This document shows, in pieces, positions 33,734 to 45,842 of a stretch of DNA of 64,000 nt. The notes beneath the pieces are model-generated. The model was not told the origin of the DNA and did not search any database. It saw nothing but the letters and a program-made list of their open reading frames with translations. A program made the translations under genes and the position numbers. The stretch covers positions 17,339,959 to 17,403,958 of the forward strand of contig NC_049987.1 of assembly GCF_000003815.2 (NCBI RefSeq), in the 5' to 3' direction. This stretch comes from Branchiostoma floridae. Taxonomy: Eukaryota; Chordata; Leptocardii; Amphioxiformes; Branchiostomatidae. Position 1 is the first letter of the stretch, and each line of letters starts with the position of its first letter.

Positions 33734-36700
33734 TTATATGTCACAAGATGTGCCATAAGAAATGGTGTTAATGCCGTCAACCAGTGTTTGCATCAGCTCC
33801 ACTTCGGTACGCCCCATTCGTTGACGGTTAGAAACGTCATAGATCCCGCCTCCACCCTCACGTTTTTCTAAAAAGAACAAAATCAAAAATGATTTAAGTT
33901 TAATTGAAATAACCATACACAACCAGTGGGGTCATATGGCGTCACTGCAGGATGTTTGGCCTGGGTTCAAATGCGCTAGCATGCTACCGATCTTAAGCTT
34001 GTGCCCCCGGGAAAGGTACTTAACACGACGTTCCTCCTTCATTCACTGCAAATGAGTACATAGTTTCGGTCAGGGCGGGTCCAGAGGAAGGTCCCTCGGA
34101 TAGGACGTCAAATTGATCATAAGGTCCCCGTAATTGAGAAGGGTTACAGACCCCGCTGAGTCGGACACCAACAGAGCTTTGTTATCGAGGCTTTCTCAAG
34201 AATGTCTTGAAAACATGAATATTAAAAATGCCCTTACGCTGGGGTTTCTGTTGCCACCTTAGCAAATATCTTTAAGATCGCAATTATGTTTCTAATACAT
34301 GTATTTCACTCCTGACGTGGCAGATTTCGCTGAAGTTGGACATTATTCCTAATATATTCTGTTGCCATAAGTTATCCAAAGTTTCTACCTCCATGTCGGC
34401 CTCTAACATCCAGTCCAAGATGACGACACAGGGTCTTGAATTGGGATTCCGTGAGCGAGTTGGGGATGTGCATGTGAACGCTAGCGCGCATGCCCGTGCC
34501 TAGGTTGGTAGGACAGCTCGACAGGTAGCCATTATAACTGCTTGTGAGACGCGAACTCGGTCTGCGCATGCTTCAGCAGGGCCTTGTTGATGGCGTTGAT
34601 GCCACGACACAGACGATCGAACACTTGCTTGACGTTTGCTCCTGTAATTCATGTAATAGTTACGCATGTCAATGTTATAATTCGATGTTGGCATGGAATT
34701 AGCTATAGCAGAAAGAACAGCAGGTATTTGAAACACAATGTATCTAGGGTCTACCGAAAGTGCGAAAAGGAACGAAAAGGAACGAAAAGGAACGAAAAGG
34801 AACGAAAAGGAACGAAAAGGAACGAAAAGGAACGAAAAGGAACGAAAAGGAACGAAAAGGAACGAAGTATGAAGCAAATTCAAATAAAATCGATGGTAAT
34901 ATTAGGAAAAGGTAAACTGTGATCGGCAAATGCATTTTGCGGCTTGTTCCACGAAATTCCTATAGCAATGGCTCAATGGAGGAATGAATATTGATGAGAC
35001 CTATCTATGCATATCTATGTTCATGTACGTGTTAATGTGGTTATAACATTCCTTAGAATATCCATATTACATTTATATTATAAAATTTCACAAGAAGAAA
35101 TGGATTATGTTGAGAACGATTGCGCATATTTTATCATAAAAAGCCATGCTATGTGGATATAGTTGTTTAAAAAATGCAATGATAGCAAAGTTACAAGTAT
35201 ATGTATTGCACAATTTGTAAGAACTTGACCTTAGAGAAATATAGGTCGAATGTTCGAACCCAGGGAAGTCGACGATCGGAAGTTCGAGCCCAGCATGTTG
35301 GGAATTATTCTTCCTTCCTTTTTTTCACACTTTCATTAATATCAATACAACGCCTTAAATTTGTTTTGCAACCAGGACATCTAAACCCGGCATTGGGATT
35401 TTTTTATCATCAGCGAGGGCCTGATGTCGGTCGCAAGAGGCAGAAATTTATTTGTATTGAATATGACGGAAAATTGTTGACAGAAATTGTATTTCCCAAT
35501 ATCCTTTGCACAAATTCCTCACGTTGGCACCTTTCTTCCCGCCAAAATGATGAATACTCATTGTACAACTTGATGAAATCTCTTTGGTACAATGTATATA
35601 TGTCTCTCCTTTTACAGCTTTTCTTTCGTTGTGAACGAGCGAGAAGATATGTCTCCAGTCTCCAGAAAACCATGTTGTTGGCCCTGTTGAAAGGAGCTGT
35701 CATGCTCGTGGGGCAGCAGTTTATTAGCATATCTTTCCTGACCGGATTTCGCGGGTCATTTGCATGCGGCGCTCCCCTCTAGGGAGAATAAAAGCCACCC
35801 AAATACAACAACAACGTTACAATCTTGCCTCATCCTGAAAATGTATAATAATCGATAATATATTCGATATTCATCTACCACCCACTGAATTTTAGTCCTA
35901 ACTTTCTTATCTCAGTTCCGTTTCTTTGTATTTCGCAGATCTTCAAAGAATAATTTAGCCACACAAAAACAACAGCCTGAAACAGCGCTGTAAAAATTTG
36001 ATAATGTCAAATTCTCGGTAAAATAAAACACGTTTCATAGGCTTCTAACGCCCGCAGTACCGATTCCTTATATTCTCATTGATTTTATTTAAGTTTGCTT
36101 CATACTCCATTCCTTTTCGTTCCTTTTCGTTCCTTTTCGTTCCTTTTCGTTCCTTTTCGTTCCTTTTCGTTCCTTTTCGTTCCTTTTCGTTCCTTTTCGT
36201 TCCTTTTCGCACTTTCGGTACACCGTGTATGTAGGGATACTAGTTTTTCTAAAGATGAGTCTTGCATTGAAAAAAAAGTTGATTACCAAAATTGAATATA
36301 TTTGACGTCAGGTAAAAAGCTGCCTTCCCGTTCTCTCATTTTTAAGGAACTGTTATTGGGCCCCCTGCGGAGGTCATCATACTGCAGTAAGTTCCAAACA
36401 GTGAGCGGTAATTGTATCCAGGCACAAAGTCAAGCCGACCAAACAAACACCGTAATACAACTCATGCAGTCTCAAAACTGATGCAGTCCTTTACTACACA
36501 TTACAGTTTGGGACTCCGGGACGCGCACAAGGGAATGGCTGCGGCATTGTTCAATACTGTTATGCATTACTATATTACCGTGAATACAATTGAACAGGGG
36601 TTTGCAGACGGATGATGTGCTCTGCTACCTCAAAATAAAGCTAACTGAGACAATGTAATTCAATACTCTGATGATTGACTATGGCCAAAAATTCAAAAGA

Positions 36701-36918
36701 AATCACAGATAAAACTGATCATGAAAACCCCGTAATGAGCATAAACGCGAAATACCTTTTTGCATAGAAATAATCCTTAGATGATCCTCCTCATTCACCC
36801 ACGCCAAAAACGTTTTGTCATTGTTGTAAAAGATGCCACGTCCCTCTGGCCAGTCTCGGCCTATCCCTGCACCAACCTGATACTCATCACTCTCCTGTTG
36901 CAGATAATGATAATAATG

Positions 36919-36980
<62 letters not shown>

Positions 36981-36981
36981 G

Positions 36982-37016
<35 letters not shown>

Positions 37017-40000
37017 GATAATGATAATGATTATGATNNNNNNNNNNNNNNNNNNNNNNNNNNNNNNNNNNNNNNNNNNNNNNNNNNNNNNNNNNNNNNN
37101 NNNNNNNNNNNNNNNNNNNNNNNNNNNNNNNNNNNNNNNNNNNNNNNNNNNNNNNNNNNNNNNNNNNNNNNNNNNNNNNNNNNNNNNNNNNNNNNNNNNN
37201 NNNNNNNNNNNNNNNNNNNNNNNNNNNNNNNNNNNNNNNNNNNNNNNNNNNNNNNNNNNNNNNNNNNNNNNNNNNNNNNNNNNNNNNNNNNNNNNNNNNN
37301 NNNNNNNNNNNNNNNNNNNNNNNNNNNNNNNNNNNNNNNNNNNNNNNNNNNNNNNNNNNNNNNNNNNNNNNNNNNNNNNNNNNNNNNNNNNNNNNNNNNN
37401 NNNNNNNNNNNNNNNNNNNNNNNNNNNNNNNNNNNNNNNNNNNNNNNNNNNNNNNNNNNNNNNNNNNNNNNNNNNNNNNNNNNNNNNNNNNNNNNNNNNN
37501 NNNNNNNNNNNNNNNNNNNNNNNNNNNNNNNNNNNNNNNNNAATGATAATGATTATGATTATAATTTTTATAATAGAGAATAGAATTCATCTCGTGATGT
37601 ATGTTGACAGTAACTTGCTGTTTTAGTAAATAGGCCTTGTGATTCCAATATCATAATTATAAATTAATAATTATAATTATAGTATTGGAATCACGAGATG
37701 AATTCTATTTTCAAGGACTCTGCATATAAACTTGACACAAATGAAAAATGATCACATTATCATAATGGGAGTATACTTTATAGTTTAAGGGGGGCATCAA
37801 CCACCGAATTGGAGCAAGCACTCTAAGTAAATGGACATTATCATGTCATTATGATGTGGAAAGGTGAGGAAAAAAGATAGGTGTCAACTACCCAAAAAAG
37901 GTGTCCATTAATCGCCAAATTTTGTTTTTCTGAGATTGTTAGTGTATCGTACGGGTGATACTGTCCGCCCAGGTCTCCTTCAAGGTCCTCAAGTGCAGAC
38001 ACCAAGACATCCTCTACCTCCAAACGGTTTTCTCGGGAAATTCCGGCAGGAAACCCTTTCGAAATGACGATATGCCTTGTTAGTTAATCCACGATTACTT
38101 TGATAGATATTATATCAAAACAAGGTTTTTGACACGACAAAAAGTACGGTAACTTTTGTATGTTCAACTATAAAATAGAAACAAAAAAGAGAAAGAATAA
38201 AAAATATAGCTTACAATTTTATCAATTAAAGTATATAGGATAATAAGATTCTACTAATCAATATAGAATAATAAGAAAAAACTCTGTACAATCATGATCA
38301 GTTGGGGCTAAACCAGAGTGTCACTATCTTTTCTAATTACAAAGCAATCTTTTATGTTTTTAGCATTATAATAGCTGTCGGGTCTGAAAATATAATCAAA
38401 TCTACTTCTGGTATCTAGTTTTCTAGTATCTAGAAATCTGTAGTATTTAGACATAGGAATGTGAATAACTTATTGCGTAACATATCATACATATGTAACC
38501 ACATAACGAAGTGAAATTCAATATCACAACTGATTTCCAGTACATCATTTTTTTTCATTATTTTTCAGAGACTTAAGGCTAGGACATAATTACAAACACA
38601 TTTCGTCAGCGTAAAAAAGATGGTTCACAAGAAATCCTGCTATATAGAGTCTCGAACTTAAGTCATCAATATATACATTGAATAATAGTGGAGATAGCAG
38701 ACTCACTTGGCTTACACCATTTGATACATAAAAGCAGGGAGAAAGCATTGTTCCATCTAATACACATTGTTTGGTTCTGGTACCAGTAAACCAGAAACCT
38801 CACCAAATACACCGGGACCTTTCTGTCAAGTAGTTGTTTAAATAGAGTCCAAGAAACAAGTGGCGAACCGAGACCCCGGTAGTACTCAATTCACACGACA
38901 CTTATTTTTGTCTGTTTTAAAGTAAATACACAAATGTCAAGTCCATGGCCACGTTTAAAACCAAATTGATGAGCAGAGGTTTGAAGATATGGCTCTAGCC
39001 TGTTCAGTAAAATGGCCTCCAGAACTTTGGATGATGTTGATGTAAGGGCAATTGGTCTATAATTATCACTACTAGAAATATATAAACCTGATTAGCGCAC
39101 TTAAGACAGTACTTCCATTTAAAAGAAATATATCATTTGCTATATTTTGCTAACAGGACGGCCTGTAAGAAAATCTAATGCAACGGACGTAATTTTATAA
39201 TGCAACGTTCACCAACGATCCAGGAATAGCTTAAGATTCAGATTCAGATTCAGATTTATTGGTTCTTGGCATGGCAAATGACATCATATCTGTCACATGA
39301 AGTGTGCCACGAATTACATTCCGTAAAATCCTTAAAAGTCAATACAGTTTACAAACATGCATAATCACATTTTGTTTAAAAACCTAGACGTTGGCACTGG
39401 ATTAAACATAGGAGTGGCGGAGAGACAAAAGTGGACGCAAATATGTCAGCAAACAATAACGTACGTAAAATTTACAAGGAAAAAGTAACTGCATGTATAT
39501 TCTGTACAGACGCAGTACTAGTGACCTATCGCCACAGAGTCGCCATCTTGATAGAGCAATTTCATTACAAACATGCATAATCACATTTTGTTTAAAAACC
39601 TAGACGTTGGCACTGGATTAAACATAGGAGTGGCGGAGAGACAAAAGTGGACGCAAATATGTCAGCAAACAATAACGTACGTTAAACAATAACGCAATTT
39701 CATTGCTCTAGGAACAAAGGAGAGTCCATGTCTCTTAGTCTTACTCTTTGTCAGTGCCCGGTAGCGCCCTTCGCGACGGAGGTTATAACAATTGTTCAAA
39801 TATTGTTTAAATAACAAAATTACTGTTACAGAATAGCTGCGGAGTCCAGGTTTCATGCTGGCTGAACAGACAATTCACTCACAATGACGTTATCTCATTA
39901 ACATATTTGTATACAAAACCCACTGGAGGTGAGCCTACCGTAACCAGAAAGGTTCCTGACGACCCTGCATCTAGAAGACAGGATTGGTGCTTCGTTCTGA

Positions 40001-42296
40001 ATCACGGACGTCAAACGATGGGGATCCAGGTTAGAGACGTGAAGAGGTATATCATCAACTCCATGGCACTCCCTGAACGTTTGGATATAGAAGGAGACAG
40101 TCAGAGAAATGACGGCAGGGCATTGACAGGCGGTGGGACTGATTGAATAAATAGAATAGAAGATAAACAGCACTTTCTAGTAGAATGTAGACGTCCAACA
40201 AAGAGAGACTTGAACTTCATAGACTGATAAAACCTTTGTTCCCCACTTCATACACCCGAGTAATGCAGAAAAATTCATATTCCTAATGAAGGTAAACGAA
40301 CTTTCGATTGTAAAGCATATCCGCTCCTACATTTTCAGTATCACAAAGAAGCGAGAAGAAGTCGACTTCACTTAGTATACTAGTAGAATATGATCCCTTT
40401 GTTAATTGACGTTGTAAATATTCCAAGTATTTGTCAATTATCACTTTGTTGCGGCCTGTACTTCAATCAGTTGGTATATTATGTACAATAAGGTTTTTGA
40501 TATCTGTTTTATTGCATTTCACATATAGATGAACAATTCATAGGATAAAAGATAGGGACACAGACAAATATAATCCAGGTATCCAAGGAAAGGAAAAGAA
40601 AACAATAGAGTGTACAAGTTAGAAATTTTGACTTAAAACGCACGGACTGGAATACAGTGGAAGCCGCTTAATTGCACACCCAATTTACCAGCGAATCCCG
40701 TGCAATTATCCGGCGTGTGCGATAATGCGAAGTTACCCAGTGGGACTGCACCGCCACGGGATTTTGGGATTCCGTGCAATTGACCGAAGTGTGCGTTTAT
40801 CCGACGTGCAATTAACTGGCTTCCACTGTATATGTAGCAAAATAAATGTAATAGCAAATTATTATATAGGCTTACGTATCTCAAGCGATAATAGAATACA
40901 TTCAAAATAGAACGTCAGGAAATATTGCAAATACAATAAAGAGTTTGATTGATTGATTCATTCATTCATTCATATACGTTATTACTGGATGTTGTTCTAC
41001 TTTAGCCATGTGTTGGAACCGCTTCACCGCTTCCAAACAAAGGGCTTAAATAAACATTTTAAACACGAATCATGAACATTTCAAACAAATGTACCTGATG
41101 ATAGGGTCCAACACATGACGGTACAGACGATAGCACTCCTCGTCTCCTGCATAGACTCCGGTATCGCTACTGGGAACTTGAAGTCCACTCCGCACCACAT
41201 CATTAATGGTGAACCCAGTCAATGACGTCTTTTTGTCCTAAGAGAGAGAAAGGTATGAACTTGATAACAACAATGTACTTACATATCAACATACATTTAT
41301 GAAGAAGAAGAATTTTTATTGCACGACAATTGTACATGGTACAAAGTATGGCAACAGCTATTACATAAATACAAAATAGAGGTAACATAACAATAAGGGC
41401 TAACATGATTTATGTTTTTCTCTCTGCTTTAAGAAGGTCGGGGGGGGGGGGAGGAAAGGTGCCGGCTCCAACTTCACAACGTATCGCATAGCACTCCATA
41501 TGAGCGGGTAATAAAACTCTTTTATTCCAGCAACAAAGTGCAATATGGTGATAAGGACCCGGTTTACACACGCGTTTTCGGAGTTGACTATGATTACAGT
41601 CTACTCAGCGAAGAAATTTTAGGTTATCCAAGTACCCTTTTACCGCACTAAACTTGAGTCATGTTGAAACCATTCTCAAGTCGCTCTTGCAGGGACGCAA
41701 ATTGCTTTTCCTTGGGTGTACATCTACGAAATTGACTCCCGGTGAGTTATGCATTTTTTTTTTGGTCAGGGGTCGCGTTTGAAAATCAGTAAATCACTTG
41801 GCTCAATCGCTTCTTACTCAGCTTTATGCTATAAGTTTTCAATATGTTGTGTTTCGGTTTTGGGCACCCTGTTGTGCAAGTTTAATATGACTTTATTCAG
41901 AATGCAACATGCATGGGCAATACAAAGTGGGCACGTAGGCAGCGTGGCTGATAGGTGTAACGACATACATAAATATACAATACAAAATTGAATAATATAA
42001 GTAGAATAAAAAGTAGATGCATTTAAAATATGATAAGTTGAATATGATTTAAAGCGAGAGAGTGACAGCTGGGCGCTCCACGTCACTTCGCGGCCCCGTG
42101 TGTAACTGAACGGTACTGAGTCGGACGTAAACGGAGTGCTCTGTGAATCGACTTGAAGTCGCGTGTGTAACCACAGCAAATGTCTTACCTTTAACTGATC
42201 CCACAACTTCCTGCTGAGGTATTTGCGTCCCCGGCAGCGATGTTGGCTTGTCCAACCAGGGTACTGTAGCGATGCCCCCACCTGCATGGCTGCCAT
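33734..42296 (-). CDS. Arginine-kinase-like phosphagen (ATP:guanidino) kinase, frameshifted
   Basis: Seven exons on the minus strand: 42296-42189, 41237-41095, 40072-39939, 38055-37892, 36894-36756, 34641-34389, 33867-33734. The first five junctions are in phase. Landmarks in order are [110 protein letters not shown]. The catalytic NEEDH acid, the CPTNLGT cysteine and the nucleotide-binding arginines (SSRCR, HLR, MRAS, VRG) are present. These enzymes transfer phosphate between ATP and a guanidino compound. The short GS loop, RASVH, and RGxxGE plus SNxxRMG favour arginine kinase over creatine kinase. In exon 6 the frame runs into a stop after FASHKQ at about 34535 and continues one base out. 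The C-terminus is about 15-20 residues short. It is a pseudogene or carries a sequencing error. Introns are filled with repeats. Confidence 0.82.
33925..34160 (+). mobile_element. tRNA-derived SINE, copy 2
   Basis: ATATGGCGTCACTGCAGGATG is an A-box-like start and CTGGGTTCAAATGC a B box, followed by GGGAAAGGTACTTAACACGAC and GGTCAGGGCGGGTCC, ending near TACAGACCCCGCTGAG. It sits in the last kinase intron. The head matches the copy at 63608. Confidence 0.65.
34743..34905 (+). repeat. 10-bp minisatellite element, forward copy
   Basis: About ten tandem AACGAAAAGG units (34763-34866) flanked by CTACCGAAAGTGCG on the left and GAAGTATGAAGCAAATTCAAA on the right. The same flanks surround the inverted copy at 36076-36228, so this is a small element with a minisatellite core rather than a random repeat. 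Confidence 0.88.
36076..36228 (-). repeat. 10-bp minisatellite element, inverted copy
   Basis: Ten TCCTTTTCGT units (36111-36210), preceded by AAGTTTGCTTCATACTCCAT and followed by CACTTTCGGTACACC. It is the reverse complement of the element at 34743-34905, in the same kinase intron, 1.2 kb away. Confidence 0.88.
36903..37560. repeat. (ATAATG)n/(GATAAT)n microsatellite with a 504-N gap
   Basis: GATAAT repeats run from 36903 into the gap at 37038-37541 and resume to about 37560. The gap is probably unresolved microsatellite. The long Met/Ile or His/Tyr open frames across it are not genes. It starts 9 bases from the acceptor of kinase exon 5. Confidence 0.95.
37574..37715. repeat. Imperfect inverted repeat
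   Basis: AGAATAGAATTCATCTCGTGAT on the left and its complement ATCACGAGATGAATTCTATT on the right, with an AT-rich hairpin (GATTCCAATA...TATTGGAATC) between them. The left arm carries an extra segment of about 45 bases. Probably a small foldback element. It lies in a kinase intron. Confidence 0.75.
38630..39110 (-). mobile_element. Degenerate LINE reverse transcriptase
   Basis: Minus-strand pieces read [29 protein letters not shown] and, further on, [20 protein letters not shown] then YIDD. These match the RT blocks L-x-x-x-L-x-x-x-x-x-QFGF-x-x-G-H-G-T and GVPQGS-x-LGPLLFN-x-YI. Several frame shifts and stops separate them. It lies in a kinase intron on the same strand as the kinase. Confidence 0.8.
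39237..39690. repeat. GATTCA microsatellite and 216-bp direct duplication
   Basis: Bases 39237-39258 are AGATTC repeats followed by TTTATTGGTTCTTGGC, a minus-strand LINE tail. ACAAACATGCATAATCACAT through AACAATAACGTACGT (about 115 bases) occurs at 39351 and again at 39567, almost identical. This points to a recent local duplication. Confidence 0.85.
40655..40828. mobile_element. 174-bp pogo/Tigger-like MITE
   Basis: Ends CAGTGGAAGCCGCTTAATTG and CAATTAACTGGCTTCCACTG are inverted repeats flanked by TA on both sides (40653-40654, 40829-40830). CAGTG termini plus a TA target are characteristic of pogo-type elements. It lies in a kinase intron. Confidence 0.88.
40910..41405. mobile_element. LINE 3' tails flanking kinase exon 2
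   Basis: 40918-40974 reads ATACAATAAAGAGTTTGATT followed by GATT and CATT repeats (plus strand). 41296-41400 reads GAAGAAGAAGAATTTTTATT and GCACGACAATTGTACATGG, the minus-strand view of a LINE 3' UTR with an (AAG)n-like tail. Both are short truncated copies in the introns either side of the exon at 41095-41237. Confidence 0.5.
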
Positions 42297-44080
42297 GGTT
42301 CGCTCTGAGTTTTTTTTAATGAAATTCCAGAAAAGAATGTTAAAAAAGAAGTCATTTATTGTACGTTAGGCCACGTTGATTTGATTATATGGATGACATC
42401 CGCGCTCGCACCAATTTTCGGCCATTTCCAAAAAAAAAAAAAGTTTTCGACCACACAATAAATTGTGCAAAGCAGCTGTAAAATGAGCACAAATATTCCG
42501 CTAATAATATACTAATGCCATAGAATGCCAAAATGAATCTAAAGTCAAAGAATAAGATGTGAAAGGACAGAAAGAAAAGAAATCTATTGTTGGTTGGGGG
42601 AGGTACCAGTACAGAAAATTCAGGTGCAGAGGATCGTTTCCAGGTCCGGACATGAACCTTGACCTGATTTTCTGTGGAAACTTGAGAACTTGCAATACTC
42701 AAAACAATCATGGTAATTGGTCAATTTTGCTACAAAGGAATCTGTTTGGTGGATTATTGGACTCCCACTGCATTTTAAAATCTCATCTCCATGTAATAAA
42801 GGCTAACTGTCTCTGTACCTTTGACTGTAGAAACTTGGTGCAATTGACTATAAACTCTACTTGACTTCGCTGTTGTTGTCTTCTTGGCCCCCCGGTTAGA
42901 CCCCAAATGGCTGCCGACATAGTGTGTCCATTTTGTAATTGGCGAAACCTGTTCCTCTGTTTTTTTTTCAGGTCTGTTTTTTTTTCGGATTGGTCCAAGA
43001 AGAAAAAAATGTTTTGCACCCTTATGATGTACTGGTCCCTTTTGGTATACCATGCTGTGTGTGTTTAGTCCTATGTTCAACCTTCCTGGCCACTTTGATT
43101 TCATACTGAAGGCAATTTTTTTTTGGCCAAACTTTTTTTTATTCGCTCGCTCGCATCAGTTTTGGAGTTCCCGGAGGATGTCATCCATATAATCAAATCA
43201 ACATGGCCTTACTGCTCTCATAAGCTAAGTACAGGTCATGATGATAAAGTTGATGATACGTAATTTTGAATAATCTAAGTACAAGTACTAGTTTTTAGGA
43301 AAAAATGCTAAAATGGTGCTCTCCCTCGCTTGTAATGCAATGCTTCTTTACAGAAACGTAGATAATAGTAATTCAAACAGATCTACGCGCGTTTTTTGCA
43401 ATAATTTATAAAGCTTATTTTTCGTTAATTTTTTCCTCGATTTTCAAATATCCCTTCGTTACCGGCAGTCAGGAGCGCTAATAGCGTCCCCTTGAGGCGG
43501 CTGCACAGGAAGTTCTACCTTACGGGTGAATTTCAAAATAAATTCTATCCGTTTTTGATGAGCAGTTTTTCCATAATAACGCCCAGAAAATATTGTTATC
43601 TAGCTATTTAAAATATTGTTATCTAGCTATTTTTAAAGGAAAAACAGGGTCTTGCAAGTTTCCAGAGGGGTAAGTAACAGCCGCACTCATGCGGCGAGCT
43701 TCCACTCGGAGTCACGTGATCGTGAAGTCATCCATAACTAATGGCGGACCCACACGACGCGAGTAAATGTGAAGGTAGCAGAACACAGTTTTCGGCCAAG
43801 CAGGATGTCTAAATAGTTGTCTAAATGTTATTTAGATATCGAAAACACGGGGACTTATCTTGTACACAATTGATACGAGTGCTCTTCTCATTGCTGTAAA
43901 GAGAACAATCAACAATATAATGACACTCGTCTTCTTTTTTAAGTTACAATATTCATTTTGACAAATTATTTGCTTTAAAGGAATGTAGTTATGAGACTTC
44001 TTATAATGCGTAAGAATTATCGCCACTTATGGTCGGACAATTGAGTGAAATTTCAGATATGCGGCGCGGCCATTAACCCA
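42297..44080. other. Intergenic spacer between the kinase and the repeat field
   Basis: It contains the presumed kinase promoter (minus strand), poly-A and poly-T runs, and a two-copy TATTGTTATCTAGCTATTT repeat at about 43592-43632. No exon was recognised. Short open frames here have no domain signal. Confidence 0.45.
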
Positions 44081-44450
44081 AACTATTTTGGTCCATCTGG
44101 GTACCTGTGGTCATTGACATATATATTCGACAGAAACAGTAACAGGCTTTCACATGCAAATTTCTTGTGCGTCACCAGTCAAAGTCTGTGCGACATCAAT
44201 AAATTACATATTACTGTTACAGTAGCAAGACACGATTTTGGTCCATCTGGGTACCTGTGGTCATTGACATATATATTCGACAGAAACAGTAACAGGCTTT
44301 CACATGCAAATTTCTTGTGGGTCACCAGTCAAAGTCTGTGCGTTATCAATAAATTACATGTTACTGTTACAGTAGCATGAGACGATTTTGATCCATCGGG
44401 GTATCTGTGGTCATTGACATATATATTCGACAGAAACAGTAACAGGTTTG
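44081..44450. repeat. Tandem repeat, period 150, about 2.4 copies
   Basis: TTTTGGTCCATCTGGGTACC starts units at about 44086, 44236 and (diverged) 44386. Each unit continues with TGTGGTCATTGACATATATA, TTCGACAGAAACAGTAACAG and ends with AAATTACATRTTACTGTTAC. The third copy is cut off after the AACAG block. Copies differ at few positions. Confidence 0.92.
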
Positions 44451-45840
44451 GATTTTAAAAAATGTTGGCAATTCAGCCAGTGACACTGTTGTAGTCGATT
44501 GTAAAACTCGCAAGGTAACAGTTACTCAAGCATCTACGGATAAATTCGAAAAAAAATACGGGGATCCTATTGTGTTCGGACTGTACCATTATTCGGCTGC
44601 ACAGGGTATGATTATTGAGATCATCTCCAATTATATTGGTATTTGCATATATTTATACGATTGGAGATACTTACCAAAAAATAAAAAATAAAAACAAATG
44701 ACTTTTTATTTCTGTAACAGGTAAGGTGCAACAAATTGGACTGGCCCCTTTTAGCATTGTAACGTTATATAGCATGGGATAATAGAGTTCGACAGGTTTG
44801 CCCATGCACAAGTAGTCACTGAGGTACAAGCTCGACAAAAATGTCTTCACTGGCCTTAGTTATCTAAGAGTTCAGAAACTCATTAATCTCTGCCCGAAGT
44901 GGCCTCCTCCAAAATTTAGAACGTCAAAAAGCCCTTTTTGTGGATTCCTTTTTGAAAATATTGGCAGGTTGGCATGGTCACTGTTGACATGACAGGCTTG
45001 ATAGAGAAATAGCTTGTTGGGTACCAAGCCTTTGGTATATAGTCGGCCATGATGTTAAAGCTACTACCATACAAATACACCGCTAATATGACTGATTCGC
45101 ATAGATTATGGCCTAGTGTGCATGAGACTCTGAAAAACGCAAGTTGTGCTTTATACGAATGAAATGACATAGATTATAGAAATTATTTTTATGCGGCTTG
45201 AAGAGGTCATTTTTTCAATTGTGTCTATGTTTGATAATTATAAGACTAAAATAAGTCAATATTATGAGTTATCCACGAAATGCCCACTTAGGTTTTCTCT
45301 TAGGTGGATAAACTTACACAACTTAGCCCCTGTGCTGAGCGTTTTTATCATTCAAAATTACAGCCACAGATGTTATATACAATTAGACTTCAAACTAAAT
45401 GTACAAAATTTCCGATAAATGATCCGCACCGGGCCCGTGTGTCTGATTGCGTCTGCCAACGATTTCCTGATGCATGTCTAACATGGTACATCCGCTCAAA
45501 ATTAATAATTGTTGGTCAAATTAGTTGTTTTTTTGCCTTTGACCTATGCTCCGGTACTAGTATGCTCCGGTACGAGATGTTTGTAATGGTTGTTTCGATA
45601 AGAATAGTGTTGGGTCTACCACAGATTGAACAATGTCTTAAAATTCAGCGGTAGCCAAACGATTCACTCAGTTTTTCACCGCTTGTCTAATTTCCTCCGC
45701 AAAAAAATTAGGGCTCTGGAAATGAAAAACAAAATGAAATTTACCCATTCGACAAGGGCGTTGCCAAGAACAAATCATTTTTCTGTTCCCAGCAATGGAC
45801 GGTAAGGCCATCTGGAAGCCAATGTCCGATTATATGTGGA
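44451..45840. other. AT-rich intergenic spacer
   Basis: AGTCGATTGTAAAACTCGCA, AGGTAACAGTTACTCAAGC at 44491-44530 recurs at about 50838-50878, so a dispersed repeat end is present. Nothing else was recognised. Confidence 0.4.
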
Positions 45841-45842
45841 TA

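Noticed and set aside
34761..34866. Possible CRISPR-like array
   Set aside because: Units are contiguous 10-mers without spacers, in a eukaryotic genome; it is a minisatellite.
35201..35782. 193-codon plus-strand open frame in the kinase intron
   Set aside because: No recognisable domain, antisense to the host intron, lies between the inverted minisatellites and ends in repeat-like sequence; probably chance.
36703..37626. Long open frames on both strands spanning the gap
   Set aside because: They are translated Ns and GATAAT microsatellite (Met-Ile or His-Tyr repeats). Only 36756-36894 on the minus strand is a real kinase exon.
39907..40146. Plus-strand open frame of 79 codons
   Set aside because: Antisense of the phosphagen-kinase exon at 39939-40072.
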